A stretch of DNA of 64,000 bases, taken from NCBI RefSeq assembly GCF_030272615.1, contig NC_081412.1, forward strand, positions 137,580,747 through 137,644,746, in the 5' to 3' direction. Below, in pieces: positions 32,261 to 44,924 of the stretch. Source of the DNA: Cryptomeria japonica. Lineage: Eukaryota > Streptophyta > Pinopsida > Cupressales > Cupressaceae. Under the pieces are notes generated by a model. The model was not told the DNA's origin. It worked only from the letters and a program-made list of their open reading frames with translations, and made no database searches. Made by a program: the position numbers and the translations under genes. Numbering within the stretch: the stretch's first letter is position 1; each line of letters begins with the position of its first letter.

Positions 32261-33600
32261 CTTTACTTAAAACTTGTCTTCCTTTAGTGAAGCTTCTTTT
32301 TTTTAAGACCTCTAGAATCATCTAAGACGAGTTTAATTACAAAATAAAATACATCATTAGTTTTCATTTGGAAAATCAATAGTTGGGAAGTTTATTACAA
32401 TAGATATGATCCTTAAAATCATCACTTTCTTTTAGTATCAATTATTAGTGATGGTTGATTTGGTCAACTAGCATTTATGTGGTTTTGTTTGAGTTAATCA
32501 TATTAGAAAATAAGAGTCCAAAGGGATCAAAATGTTATAATAAGGATAATGTGAGGACATAATGAGGATGTTGAGAGGTTAATAGAGGGTAGGAAGAAAA
32601 TATAAGCTAATAAATGTGTTCCTTTAATGGGTTAGTGATCTCTATGAATAATCAAAGGCAGGAAAATGGAAATCCCTTTGTAGAGTAGGAAGCTTAACTT
32701 TGATTAAGCTTCTTGCAATAATCCCAATCTAGAAAATGTTGGATGTGTTAATTTGTGATTGGATGAGCACAATTTAGGTGTAAAAACAAACAATGATTTT
32801 GATTAGGAGGCACTTTTAGTAGGCATGGCTTATTCTTAATGTTTTCATAATATTGCAATGGAGGGATACTCTCCAATAGATATCAACATTGTCAAAAAAG
32901 CGCATTAACCTCAATTGGAAGCTCGGTTCCAATTTGTTAGGAAGTATTCAAGATGGAAAAACAAATTGAATTCTATGGATGTTTTATATTGCAATACAAA
33001 ACAAAATAAAGTGACAAGTTTTCTTGCCAATAAAGGGGTTGATCATCTTCATAGTATTTCCTCTTTAGAAACAAAAGTCTAACTAGGAAGGTCTTGTTAG
33101 GCTCGTCAATAATGATAGGTCATTATGATTATTTAGTTAGCTTGATTTTGGTTGTAAGCCACATGTCAACCACCAACTAAGTCCAAGGTTATTTGTCATC
33201 ATGATATTTTAAATCTATTTGAAGAGGATTGTCCATCATTATGGTTGGTGCCATCATTAATTGGGTTTTATTATATCATCTTCTTTCTTCTTTTTGTCAC
33301 ACACTCTTGAATGACTAGCTTTCTCATTAATAAAGCCTTGTCAAATTTTCATGCTTTGGTTGCAACTGTATGGCTAGAGTTGGATGTGACCAAAAAGTCA
33401 ATGTTTTCTTACATAATGCATGTGAAATTATGGATTGTAGCCCTATTCATTTATCACTAGTGATTGAAGGATAGAAACTCCCTAATTTTCATAGTTGGTT
33501 AGTGGGGAAAAAAAACAAGACAAAACAAATCCAATGGTTGTCTAAGCACTCTAATGGGACAAAAACCTTACCCTTAACACAAGTAATTGTCATTTACTAA
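32261..33600. other. AT-rich stretch without a recognised gene
   Basis: No frame or repeat that I can assign. 33430-33560 has weak similarity to 35935-36005 (a TAATTTTCATAG...GTTA.TGG phrase), possibly very old LTR remains. Confidence 0.3.
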
Positions 33601-36500
33601 TTGTTTGGACTTTTGGCATAGTGGTTGCTTAGCTTGGCATTGGAGCCAAGTTCTTTCCAGCCTATATGGAAAAAGATAAAAAATCTACTCTCTCTAGTTG
33701 ATAGAAAAGCTAAGGATGATCTGGTTGAACTAATAAAGCAATTGAATGAGCTAATAGAAAATCAGAATAGCATGCAAGATATATTTATGAAAATACAAAG
33801 GAATGGAAAAGAATATAGAGATAAAGAGCCATGGCCAAGAACTCAAGATTGTTACAAGGGAAATCAAGGAGTGAGATCCAAAAGAATCATTCGTGAAGAA
33901 AGGAGAAAAGTAAAAAGAAAATCCACAAGAAACTGTCAACGAGTTAGATCTAAAAGAATCATTTTCAAGGAAAATAAAATTCTAAACCAAGGATCACCAA
34001 GGGGACTACACTATTAGAGTTGTTAATACAATGGAGCAAAATCCATCCTAAAAAAGCTCCTTCAAGACAACAAGAGAAGAATTTTCATATCACAAGAAAG
34101 GAAGATGAAAGCAAAAAATGATCTCAACAAATCATAGGTTCAAAATTAAGTTCCAAACATGACCATCAACCATAGATACAAAAGGGAGAAGTGGTAGAAG
34201 AGGGAACACTAAAGAAGGATCATGTAACTCTTTCAATTGCAAATGTGGAAGAAACTCTTTGCAACAATATGCACAATCCAAAGATAAACTTTGCAAATCA
34301 GGACACATACTAGAAAAGGTTTTAAGAAAAGTATCACTTTCAATCTCAAGTCACAATCAAAATCCTTGTGATAGACCTAGTTAATTTTGTTTCAAATAAT
34401 TATCAAATAATTGTAGGTGCATATGTTATTAAGAAAAGTGAAGATCACACAACTTTGGCACTTCTTGAAGAACACAATAGATGCTTTTGGATTTTTGGTA
34501 ATAAGACTAGTAGCAAGAGTGCTGCTATAACCAATCAAATTTGTCAAAGGGTAATGGAAGAAGATGATGCAAAGGTTAAAGAGGTTTATCCTATTGAAGG
34601 AATATAAGTATCAAGATAATCATAATATTCAAGGAAAGGAGACCATGACAAAGATAGTTATTGGTATGTATAAGGAGGAAACAACTTGCATAAAATTTGA
34701 AAGAAACAGTATGATCAAAAATTGAGGGCTTCTTGATAAGTGCATATCAAGATCATTCCCATAATGCAATACTATACAACAAGCCCTCCTAACAAGTTAG
34801 AGCTTTAATTTGTCGAAGATGGTTTCTACAATGATGTTTGCATGTATGTACAAGCAAAGGTAAAAAATTTGTTACATAGGTTATCTCATTGAACAAGATT
34901 TCAAAGAATTCAAAATATTTTGATAGAAAATGATGAAGTCATCAAAGCATATAAGGTTCCAGGCATCCTCAAGAATGAATCAAATAAATTCTACATGAAG
35001 GCTTCTATTGCTACATAAGAAATTTTTATACAATACTCAATGTTCCTATAGTTGTCAATCAACAATGATTACATATCCACATTGCAAAATTGTTGATAAT
35101 AGCATAACTAAATGTGAAAATGACCAAACTTGTTAATAAACCAATGAATAGTGTATGGAGAATCAGAGAAGATTATGGTAATTTTTTCCTCACTATTCAT
35201 CAAGAAGTTTTGTGTCAAATATTTTCAATTGCAATAAAAACAAAGAGGGTGATAGAAGTTTCTTCAAGCGTAGGATTTTCAACTTCCAATTATATCAAAT
35301 AAGTGCAGCAAAATCATGGTGAAGAGAACATGTGGCACATAAAGTATCCTAAGAAAAATTTAGAGTTGCAAGGATGAAAGAAGCAACCAAGTTGAGTATA
35401 TCTACAAAGGCTCCATGGGTACTATGGGTCGCTTAGCAGAACCATTAAAGAATAAGAAAGTGCATGCATCTCACAAAGACAGAAAAAAGGTTTCAAAGAA
35501 ATCAAATGAGCTTTCACAAAGGACATTCAATTGAACAAGGATTTGAGAATATGTATTTGCAAGTTCTGGAGAATGAATTAGGGTCTAGAATCTACTTTGT
35601 TTGAGGGCAATTGATGGTGGGAAGGTGAACTGTAATCTTCCCTCTTTAAATAAAATTTCATGATGGCCCAAAAGCACATTTCCCATTTCTCGTGGTGGTT
35701 AAGGAAATTAAATAGGGAAATGACTTCAAAATAATTGTGTTGTGAGAACCTAGTTATGGGGTTGCAAGTGTTATGTAATAATATTTATAATTTTGGAGTG
35801 AAATCAACAAAAAGGATTATGGTTTTATTTTGGGGGGAAACAAAAAGAATTTGAAAGGTATTTAATCAAAGCCTATATTAAGAGTGGTATACTTGTCTAT
35901 CCAGTAATTTTACTCAAATAGGTTGGTCACCTTGTTTTCCTATTACTAGAAATTGGAATATGAAAATACCCTCTAATTTTCATAGCAAGTTACTGGATGA
36001 ATATCCCTAAACCAATCATAGGGGATTCCACATAGAGGTTGTACTTGAGCTTTACTAAATTGTTGTTTGAGTGGCACCTATTGTCCCTATTGTTTGATTT
36101 TTATGAAGCTCTTTGAGTGTCTAAGGTTTGTAATTCTAACACAACTATAGCATCATAGGTTGTAGATTTGTCATTTTTTTATAAGAATATCTTTATTTGT
36201 TGTTCCAAAAGTTTGGTAAACTAAATTTATTGTAAGTATAATTTCAATTATAATAAGAGGAGTGATCAATTATTCCAAGTTACTATGTTGACTTTATTTT
36301 GCAAGTGTTTATACTTCACGAAGATACATTTTATTAAGCATATTACCTACTGTAGCAAATCTGATTTGAATTAAGATTAAGGCATTTGTATCATATGGAA
36401 TTACATCAATAGAAATATACGATATTTCTAATCACTTTACAATATTGGTGAATTTTGTAGAGAAATTGCCAAGGGTGATGCTATTAGTTGCTAGTGGATG
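33601..36500 (+). mobile_element. Very old LTR-element relic, probably Gypsy
   Basis: Scattered plus-strand coding traces include a helical, charged frame (33625-34017, with KAKDDLVELIKQLNELIENQ), a frame at 34368-34607 (DHTTLALLEEHNRCFWIFGN) and, near 35560-35600, LENELGSRIYF, which recalls the E-L-x-S-R-T-x-L-F end of Gypsy polyproteins. Heavily broken. No clear LTR boundaries. Confidence 0.35.
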
Positions 36501-36652
36501 AAGTGTGGTAATGCCTAATTGTAATAATGTATTATCCCAAAAAACACACGATTAATATTTCTTTTCAAAATATTTTAAAAATTCAATTTAAGTATATACC
36601 TAACTAATCTAACTTACAAAAATCACACATTCATATTTTTGAAGTTGTGTAT

Positions 36653-36702
<50 letters not shown>

Positions 36703-36959
36703 TTGTGCATGCATGTGCCCCCAATTGTGTACAAAAACTCATGCATGTTTTCTCAACACACACACAAACCCCCATGCACACTTATGTCACTTGTATGCAT
36801 TGTCACTTGTGCATGCATATACACACAATAGTGCACACTACATCACTTGGACATGCACGTGCACACAACCATGCAAACTTACACAAGTATGGCATGAGTG
36901 TACCACAAGGTATTCTCAAAGAAAATTATATTATGACAAGAATTCTTATTTTGTCACCT
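36501..36959. repeat. (AT)n tract and TG/CA-rich flank
   Basis: 36656-36699 is a pure (AT)22 run. 36700-36890 holds imperfect repeats of TCACTTGTGCATGCATGTGC type with alternating purine/pyrimidine bases. No gene. Confidence 0.75.
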
Positions 36960-37868
36960 TAGGTCTAACATCCATGCCACTTGATTGCAAAAGACCATGT
37001 AAATGATCTATCACAATGAACACACAAATCGGTGGTAACCTTATAAAAGTCACAAGATCCCTTTGAGACAAGGTTTGACAAGAAAATATTTCTATGTGGG
37101 CCTAGCATCTTATAGATATCAAGTTCTAGGCTATATGTATGAATCAAGCATGGTCCCATCATGCTAATAAATTCAATATGCTTTTTCATGAGTTACTTTA
37201 TTAGGCAAATGGAAAGTCATAGTATGTGTTGACTATAGCCAAATAAACCAACAAAGTTTTTACATTTTTGAATTGTTCATGCTACGATCTTGTTGGCATT
37301 AATTAGTTTGACAATGAATCTTTATGTTTATACACCATATGGTAATAGATTATCAATATGCTACAACTATGAATATGTTTTGTTATCTTTAAAGTTTTGA
37401 GAAATCAATTGACCTCCAAGATCTCAAGGCCATCACAGTTCCAAAAGGTATTATACACAACATGTGAAGGGAATAAACTAAATGGTCCAAAGCTTCGACA
37501 CAAAATCGCTTGCTTATGCATCGTCATTTGAAAATTCTTGTCAAGACAATATCATTTAGTATCATATCTCAGTTCAAAGTTATTCATTGCATAGATAAAT
37601 TTGTTAAATATTTGTACGCTAAAGTTTATTTGCTCATCTCATTTCAAGTAGTATTGGGAAGAGTCATGGATGCTTTGTTGTCACTTTAACGTACAATAAT
37701 TTGCCATTGATATTGATCTATTTTCATGTTGATTCAAAAACAACAATATCAAGCTATTTTAACCACTACTTTTATGGTAGAAGTTCTACACCTTAAAGAA
37801 ACATTGATATTCCCTAGTATTATCAAACATGGGGTTTTTAGGATCAATAAGATGTATTTAGACAATGT
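36960..37868 (+). mobile_element. Gypsy-like pol relic
   Basis: Near 37210-37260 the plus strand reads WKVIVCVDYSQINQQSF, matching the Gypsy RT motif W-R-V/M-C-V-D-Y-R-x-L-N-K. The rest is too decayed to place. Element D is inserted at its right edge. Confidence 0.4.
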
Positions 37869-37873
37869 CCTCA

Positions 37874-39531
37874 TGTTGGCAATGTGTGTTGTGATTGATG
37901 TGAACTTGAGGTCATTGGGGAAGTTGAAGAGGTTAACAAATGATGTGATATAAGACATTTGAGAGAGATGGTTTGACTCAATTTGTGACATGTAATTAGC
38001 ATGATTTAAGACAATCTGAAAGATCATTAGACATGTCCATGGCAGAATATCAATCTGGATGTATGGTATGTATACGGTAACACATTATGACATATGCTTT
38101 ATATTTTGGTTATGGGATGTAATCACATTAGTTGATGGTTACATGCTCAAGGTGTTTGTGGTTGATATGTGAGATTAGATTCATACTTATGCTATTGAGG
38201 AAATTTGTCTAAGGGTTTTATAGTGTATTTTCTTGTCTATCAATCGGTATTTTTGGTTTGCATTCATCCACCTTGCATGGATTGGTCTTTCTCTTTTGAG
38301 GATATACTCATCAGTCACTAAGGTGCGTACCTCCAGTATTTTAGGTGATAATATCTCCCACAACAAAATTTATGTGTGAATATTATCCGGCTTGCAACTT
38401 AACATTGTAATGTGTCTCAGTTGCTTACTAGAATGCTCTACATTCCTCCACAATGATTGGTATGCTTGTAAAAATTGGGGAATATCTTTGGGAAGGTATA
38501 AGGGTTCAGTAATGTGAGTTTCAGATGAATTGGTGTTCCACAATGCCATATCTTATGTGTTGAAGTGTCACAATCTATCAGGTTTTCCCTTTTTCTATTA
38601 CTCTAGTGGGTTTCTCCACTTGTGCCTATAATTGATGATCATATACTTTAGGAAATGGTTATAGAGATGTTGTAGATGGTTTGTATTGCTTTCATTTTCT
38701 TTTGCCTATTTTTTTTGGCTTCTCCCCGATGGTGTAAAGGTAAATAGATAACAAGTTTTGACAATGGTTTTGATGTTTGGGTCGGCAGATTGAATTCTTT
38801 CATTTGTGGTTGATCCTAACCTATCTCATTGGCTTTGAAGATGTATTGAGATGTGTTTGCAATTTAGTTATGTATTGGGTTGATCTGCTACCTAATTTTG
38901 TTCATAATACATGTGTTTGAAGCCCACTAGTTCGTATCAAACGTTTCATGTGTAAGGTCTTTATGAAACCGACCTAATTGGTGCTTTAAGGTGTTGAGAA
39001 GGAGATATATATGGAAGGTTAGATCACTTGTGAAAATTCTGAGATGTCTTGAATGTGTCGGTATCAATTGCGTATGAAGTGTGTGAAATTAGTCTGATGG
39101 AGTAATTGTGCTACAAAAAGGACTGCAACATCAGTTTATCTCATATTCTTCTTCCACAATAATTCATATTAATGTTTTTCATTGTAATTTTTATGTATCC
39201 TGCTACCAGAGAGCAAGTCTCTTCAGCAGGTCTCTGCTTCATTTTATCTTTCTCTACAATTCCTTGTAGTGAGCTTCCTTGGGCAATGAGACCTAAAACA
39301 AACATTGTAACTTTTTTTCATATAGTGTAAGTTAACTCTCATCATGGGTTTTCCCTCATTGGGTTTTCCAAGTAAAAAATCTTAGTATTCTTCTATGGTG
39401 TACGCTTTGTTTTTGTTATTTCCTTTATCAGATCTAATTTAATATTCAATTGGCTAATGGATGTTTAAGTGTTAGTTAATGTTTATTCTCCCACACCCCC
39501 CCCCCTTCTGAGTAGTCAAATGTGTTCAACA
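37874..39531 (+). repeat. Element D 5' LTR (1658 bp)
   Basis: Starts TGTTGGCAATGTGTG and ends GTTCAACA. A TATA-like GATATATATGG lies near 39003. Matches 44925-46571 throughout. Confidence 0.85.
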
Positions 39532-39545
39532 ATTGGTATCAGAGC
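39532..39545 (+). other. Element D primer-binding site
   Basis: ATTGGTATCAGAGC directly after the LTR; complementary to initiator Met-tRNA. Confidence 0.85.
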
Positions 39546-39611
39546 AAGGTTCCTAAGATAACAATCTAATATTTGAGGTGGATTTTAATTTTGAACACAT
39601 AATCTAGAGCA

Positions 39612-40860
39612 ATGGCTAAAAATGTAATATGTCATGAACCAAATGTAGAGGCAATGGAACCTATTGGTTGGGATATTGATCTTAATTATTGTGAAGTATA
39701 TTTTGAATGAGAACTTCGGTGTATTCTTGATGACCTAGATGTTGCAGCAGCTGAATGTGAATAATACAAAACCAAATTCAATAGGGTGGAAAGGATAATT
39801 GTCAAACTAAAAGCTCAAATTGAAGAAAGCAAGGAATGCAAAGACAAACTTAGAGTAGCTAAAGATGAAATTGTAAAACTGAAAACTAAGAATGAAGCAA
39901 AGAATGTGATAATAGACTCAAGAAACCAGAGGATAACATAGTTAACATAAAGATTCAAGTTGAAGAAAGCAAGAATATTTTTTATTGTTTGGAGACCAAG
40001 CAACAAATAAATCTATTAAATAAACCAAACTTGAGGAAGAGATTATTGTTGTGATAAAATAATTAGAGGATGCAAAAGAACAGATAGAGAAAGGTTTGAA
40101 ACTCGAAGGTGGAAATAACCTCCTTGATGAGGTACTCAGTTATCCAAAACCACAAAAAGACAAGGGTGACCTTGGTTTTAACAAGGGAGGAAGTTTTAAG
40201 ACAAAAGACAAGAATGGGAAAGGAAAATAAAAGTCACAAAATGAATCCAAGAAGACATAAGGGAATAAGAACCATTTCACACAATTCTGGAACAAGAAGA
40301 TGAATTTCATAAGGTCGGCTCCTAATCAAATTGCTCAAACTAGGTACTCTCAATATTTCAAAGCTGATTGTCATTCTTGTACCAAGGTTGAACATAAGGC
40401 TACTAATTGTAGAAGCAAAATGAGTATGAATTCATTTAGGCTTACAAGGTACAATACTATGAACTCTCAACCATTTAATGGTCAATGTTATACTTGCAAT
40501 AAATTTGGTCATAACGCCAATAATGTAGAAGCAAAGTAATGAGGAATGGTTGTATGAATAAGAACAATGCTATGATTGCTCAATCTTTCTATGGTTACTA
40601 CTACACATGCAACAAGTTTGGTTATTAAGTTGTTGATTGTAGATCTAATATGAGAAGAGGTGGAAATGGTCTACAACATGGTACCTTGTGCTATAATTGC
40701 AATAAACTAGGACACATTGCAAGGTTCTGCAAGGGGAACAATGTTAGACCCTCTGCTCCACAAAAGAAGCTTGATCTGATTCACATGAAGAAGGAAATGG
40801 ACAAAATTTAGAAGGAAGTGAGGTGAAGGAAGGGTTTGTACCTCAAGACGGTGCAAATGG
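39612..40860 (+). CDS. Element D Gag region with four zinc knuckles (fragments)
   Basis: From MAKNVICHEPNVEAMEP (39612) there is a coiled-coil region (KLKAQIEESKECKDKLRVAK), a basic linker, and then a row of CCHC-like units: CHSCTKVEHKATNC, CYTCNKFGHNANN, a YYTCNKFGY unit, and CYNCNKLGHIARFC, spaced 45-60 residues apart between about 40370 and 40730. The last is the best preserved. A Gag with four spaced knuckles is not standard. Zinc knuckles bind RNA in Gag proteins. The region is present as separate broken frames. Confidence 0.6.
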
Positions 40861-41273
40861 TTCTTTCAAAAACTAAAAGGGATAGCATTGGTTATAGGCA
40901 AGTTTATAATTATGGACATTTCAAACCCCTGAGAGGTATGAGATGCTCAAATCTCTAGTTGTTGATTGTGACATGTATATGATTTTCTAGTGGTATTATG
41001 ATGTTTGATCAAAATTTTGGAGCAGATGCTCTCTTTGCGGAGGTTGTTGAATGTTTTATGATGCCCTAATAACACAAAATAGTTAAAAGTTGTTGAATCC
41101 TAAGTATCCGAGAAGGTACTTAAATGACACTTGATCATTTTTTGCCTCTTTCTATGTATCTAAGAGTGGTAACGAGCTAAGAAGCAAAGAAGTCTTTCAA
41201 AGTGCTACTGTGTGCAAACCCTAACAGTCATATTTTCAATTTTTTTGCAATCCTAATCTTCAAAAAGATAAAC

Positions 41274-41528
41274 ATGGCTACACATAGGGTTATTGATGTT
41301 GTGGAGAAGACAAGACCAATAGTCAAGAAGCATCCATACATATTTGCTATGATTGACAAAGATGGAATGTTTTCTCGCATTCCCATTGATGTGATCCACA
41401 CTAAAGATGTTTGCATATACATTCATTCACCCTTGAATGAATACAATCATGTGAAGGTGGAAGAGTTCAACAACAAACAAATGCTAGATGATAACTTCTT
41501 GTTGAAACCGAGGTATGCCAGCATATAG
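41274..41528 (+). CDS. Element D cargo frame, N-terminal part
   Basis: Starts at ATG 41274 (MATHRVIDVVEKTRPIVKKH). It continues PYIFAMIDKDGMFSRIPIDV and KDVCIYIHSPLNEYNHVKVE. It matches the element C frame at 25969-26232. About 85 residues; no known motif. It lies where protease/integrase would begin in a Copia element. Confidence 0.55.
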   Translation: MATHRVIDVVEKTRPIVKKHPYIFAMIDKDGMFSRIPIDVIHTKDVCIYIHSPLNEYNHVKVEEFNNKQMLDDNFLLKPRYASI

Positions 41529-41558
41529 GAGAAGAAATTAGACATTTGGAAGAGTTTT

Positions 41559-41930
41559 ATGATGTTCTACGAAGAAGAATGTCTCTCGATTGTGTTGAGA
41601 CACATTCATGAGGATTTTATCTACCTCAACCAACCTTACTGGATCACAAAAGATAAGAGAATTGATAGGATTTTTCTCCACCAGAACAGTGTGGGTATTA
41701 TGTTTGTGAAGAATGATGAGGATACCATAATTACCGAAGCTAAGTTTGATAAGAGAACCTTGATTGTGGATGGAATTACTGATCTGGGGGTCCTCTATGC
41801 CACAATGGGCACTGCCTACAAAACATATTTCACAAACAGAGAGGGCTCTACTACTGCCATTGCGATTCACACCGCATATCAAATGGTACAAGAAGGAAAA
41901 GATTTTGATCTTTGTGAGCTACTACAATAG
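41559..41930 (+). CDS. Element D cargo frame, second part
   Basis: About 123 residues: EECLSIVLRHIHEDFIYLNQ, WITKDKRIDRIFLHQNSVGI, EAKFDKRTLIVDGITDLGVL and TAIAIHTAYQMVQEGKDF. It looks like a folded globular domain with mixed strands and helices. I recognise no family. It lies directly after the previous part. Confidence 0.5.
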   Translation: MMFYEEECLSIVLRHIHEDFIYLNQPYWITKDKRIDRIFLHQNSVGIMFVKNDEDTIITEAKFDKRTLIVDGITDLGVLYATMGTAYKTYFTNREGSTTAIAIHTAYQMVQEGKDFDLCELLQ

Positions 41931-42093
41931 CAGTTGATGGACAACCTACAAAAGGCCAAGGAGACAAGACACAACTTCTAGTAGGTTCTCCCATTATTTG
42001 TTTAATGCTCTATTTTACATGAAGGAATTGCCTAGAGTGAAGAATGTAGTCTAGAGAAAGGATATTTTGGTAGCCTCTCAAATTTGAGACCAC

Positions 42094-42960
42094 ATGTATA
42101 GCTTTTCGAATAACAAAACATGTAATGATGCATATTGGGGTTTCTTCAAAACATTCCATAATGAAAGACAAGAAAGGTACAGGATTCCATCACAAATTGT
42201 GGAAAGATATAAGGAAGTCATTACATTCATTGTACAGATAAAAGAAATTGTTGCATGGAGGCAGTTTAGCCTAGGACTGCATGGATACCCAAACTGCTTG
42301 ATGAGATCTACGAACCTAAATGGATTGCCTATGCTAACATTTTGGTCAGCAAGCCTAAGGTCTCAATGCTAAAAGATTTGGGACATATGAAGAGATAACA
42401 AGCAAAGTAATGAAGAAGAAGGTTGATGAAATATTTGAGAAGGGACTGCATGAGATGTTAGGGGTTCCATCTAAAAGTATTGTCGAGGCATCTCAAGCTC
42501 TTATTGATGCCACACAACCACCCTCGGGACCTAGAAGACCAAGTATGTTCTGCCACTAATACTACCACTCCACCTAAGCGTTTCAGACATATTCAAACTC
42601 CACCTAGTAGAAGAAAAATTGCTACTGAGGTCCTCATACAGACAAGATCCTATTAATAAGAGGAAACAAAGGACAAAGCAACAAGAGAAAAGAGAAAAGA
42701 TCACTTTGGTAAATGTCGATGATGATGATGATGAAGATGAAGAAGAAGAAATGGAAGCCTTCATATTGAGGAGAAGAGAAACGAGAACAAGGCAAGGAGA
42801 ACAAGAAGAAAGTTTTAAATGAAAAGGAAAAGGAAATGGAAAGGAGAAGGGAAAGGCAAAGAAGACCAAGAAGACTCTTTCAACGACACTTGAACATGTG
42901 CAATTCTCAATACAATTGAGTGTCATGAGGCCTTAAAAGACATTGTTAAGCTCTATCTGG
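42094..42960 (+). other. Element D cargo, middle fragments
   Basis: 42094-42372 holds QERYRIPSQIVERYKEVITF, matching element C at 25213-25410. 42619-42822 is a charged linker (KRKQRTKQQEKREK, then a run of Asp and Glu). The Lys-rich then helical order is the same as in element C. Confidence 0.5.
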
Positions 42961-42962
42961 AG

Positions 42963-43169
42963 GTGCCTCTATATAATCTGGAAATTATTGAGAAAACTAT
43001 AATCATGTATATGAAGAAGTGTAATTTGACTTTGAGTGACATTTTGGATCAACTTCCAAAGGACCTTGATAATGCCTTGATGGAGAAAAGAGATGAGATT
43101 GTCAATCTAGAAGCAAAATTGAGAGAACAAGCTCTTAGACAGGTCAAATCCTTACTAAGGATGAGATAA
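42963..43169 (+). CDS. Element D cargo frame, helical part
   Basis: LEIIEKTIIMYMKKCNLTLS and DILDQLPKDLDNALMEKRDE correspond to IENAVVRYLINCNKNL and CDIQDFVPTSLYDVLTKK of element C. Short amphipathic helices. Function unknown. Confidence 0.5.
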   Translation: MPLYNLEIIEKTIIMYMKKCNLTLSDILDQLPKDLDNALMEKRDEIVNLEAKLREQALRQVKSLLRMR

Positions 43170-43198
43170 CCAAGATAACTTAGAAACAATCTTAGGAA

Positions 43199-44924
43199 TT
43201 GAGAACAAAGCAAAGGGTAAACACCCTCATGAGCATGAGGAAGGATGATAAGGATGAAGTGCAAAAAGAAATAGAGGAGATCATTGTAAAGATCCTAAAG
43301 GAAATGAAGGAAGGAGAGGTGATGATTGAGGAACAAGATGACTTTGATTTAGGTGAAATACCTAATGTATCTATTGTTGATGTGTCAGCCTTTGAGGTTC
43401 ATGAGATAGGAAGTGATTGTAAAAAAATGATGGAGCTGAGAAGGATGTGGAGACTGCTCCTCTTGAGAATTCAAGCGCACAAGGTGGTGGTGAACAAGGT
43501 GGATTAGGTGTCACTCCTCTGAGGAACACTACTCAAAATGAAGAACAAAACATTTTAAAGAATACAAGGAATGTTGGTAAAGACGAAAATACAATGTTGG
43601 TAAAGAGGAAAAGAAAATGATTGGAGATGATGAGTAAAAGGAAGAGGACAATCTTGAGAATGGTCAGAATATTGGAGAGAACTCAAATAAGATACAAGTT
43701 TCTTTTGCAAGAGATCAGGAGATAAGTTAGGGTCCTTCAGACTCATTCAAGGATCTTCTAGTACTATAGATGAAGTTTGAACCTATGGTGACACCACAAT
43801 TGTTGTAGATACCAACACATGAGGGACAATTTGACTTGTCCAATATTCCACCTCTCCATAAGTCGTAGCTTAGAAATATCATGGATGCTTCAACAACGAA
43901 ATAAATACTACAGGAACATGTGAAGAAAACAAGTTTGATTGATGATGTAGTAAAGGTGATACAGTCAGGGTTACCAGAGGTAAACATTGATTCCTCTTTA
44001 GCTCTACAGTAGAAATTGAAGTTATTAATGGATTCTTTTAAGGATCATTCATCCCACATTGAGTAGAAGGTTAAAAAAAAAAAGAGGCAACAAAGAAGTT
44101 AAATGATAAAAGAAAGGTTGAGACATTTAATCGGTGTGCTAATGTACATAACCAATTGCAGAAAAACCTGAAAAAATATTCAAGGACTCTGTTGATGAGG
44201 TGACTGCCCTGTATCAATTTTGTTTGAGGTGGTCAAATTCAACTAGAATTGTTAAAGATCAGATTGACTATATTGAGACAAATCTTTCAATTGGCCGAAG
44301 CATATGACTTGTCAAAGGACAAGGATGGGCCCAGTAGGGCTCAAGTTAAAAACTTCATTTGCAACTATCTTTGTTATACGACCAGAGGGAACAGATCAAA
44401 AAGTAATTCAATCTTTTTAGGGAAGCAATCAACTTGAGACTTGCTACATTATCTGGCGTATTAAGTGAAGCAAAGAAGATAAAATGGAAGATGAAAGTAC
44501 TTGATAGTGTAGATGTGACCGAGGACCTGTTTATACAGTTTGGGTGCTAGGATTAAATTATTTCCTCAACTAAGGAAAATTGGGATGCAACTCTGGCCCA
44601 CCTTAAGGTAATGTATAAATGTATTCTACCTTCTATGGGAGTTGCAATTTCATAAAAGAGACAATTTTGTCATTGTATAGTTTTGCAGAGGCTTGCAATA
44701 TCAATTTTTGTCTTTTGGTTAAAGATTTGTGTACATTGTACCACTTGGTGGCATCTCCATCTCAGAGGGAAATTTTTGTAATGAGTTCATACAGATAGAG
44801 AGAGTATATCTGATATTTTTAGTTATTATATGTAGGAGATAGTATGCCATTTGCTCTTGATGTCAAAGGGAGAGTGAAGACTTGTAGATAAATGTGTGTT
44901 GTCATCAATGACAAAGGAGGAGAT
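43199..44924 (+). other. Element D 3' internal region and polypurine tract
   Basis: Glu-rich helical fragments (43199-43507, with EVQKEIEEIIVKILKEMKEG), then degraded sequence. The tract ACAAAGGAGGAGAT (44911-44924) precedes the 3' LTR. Confidence 0.5.
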
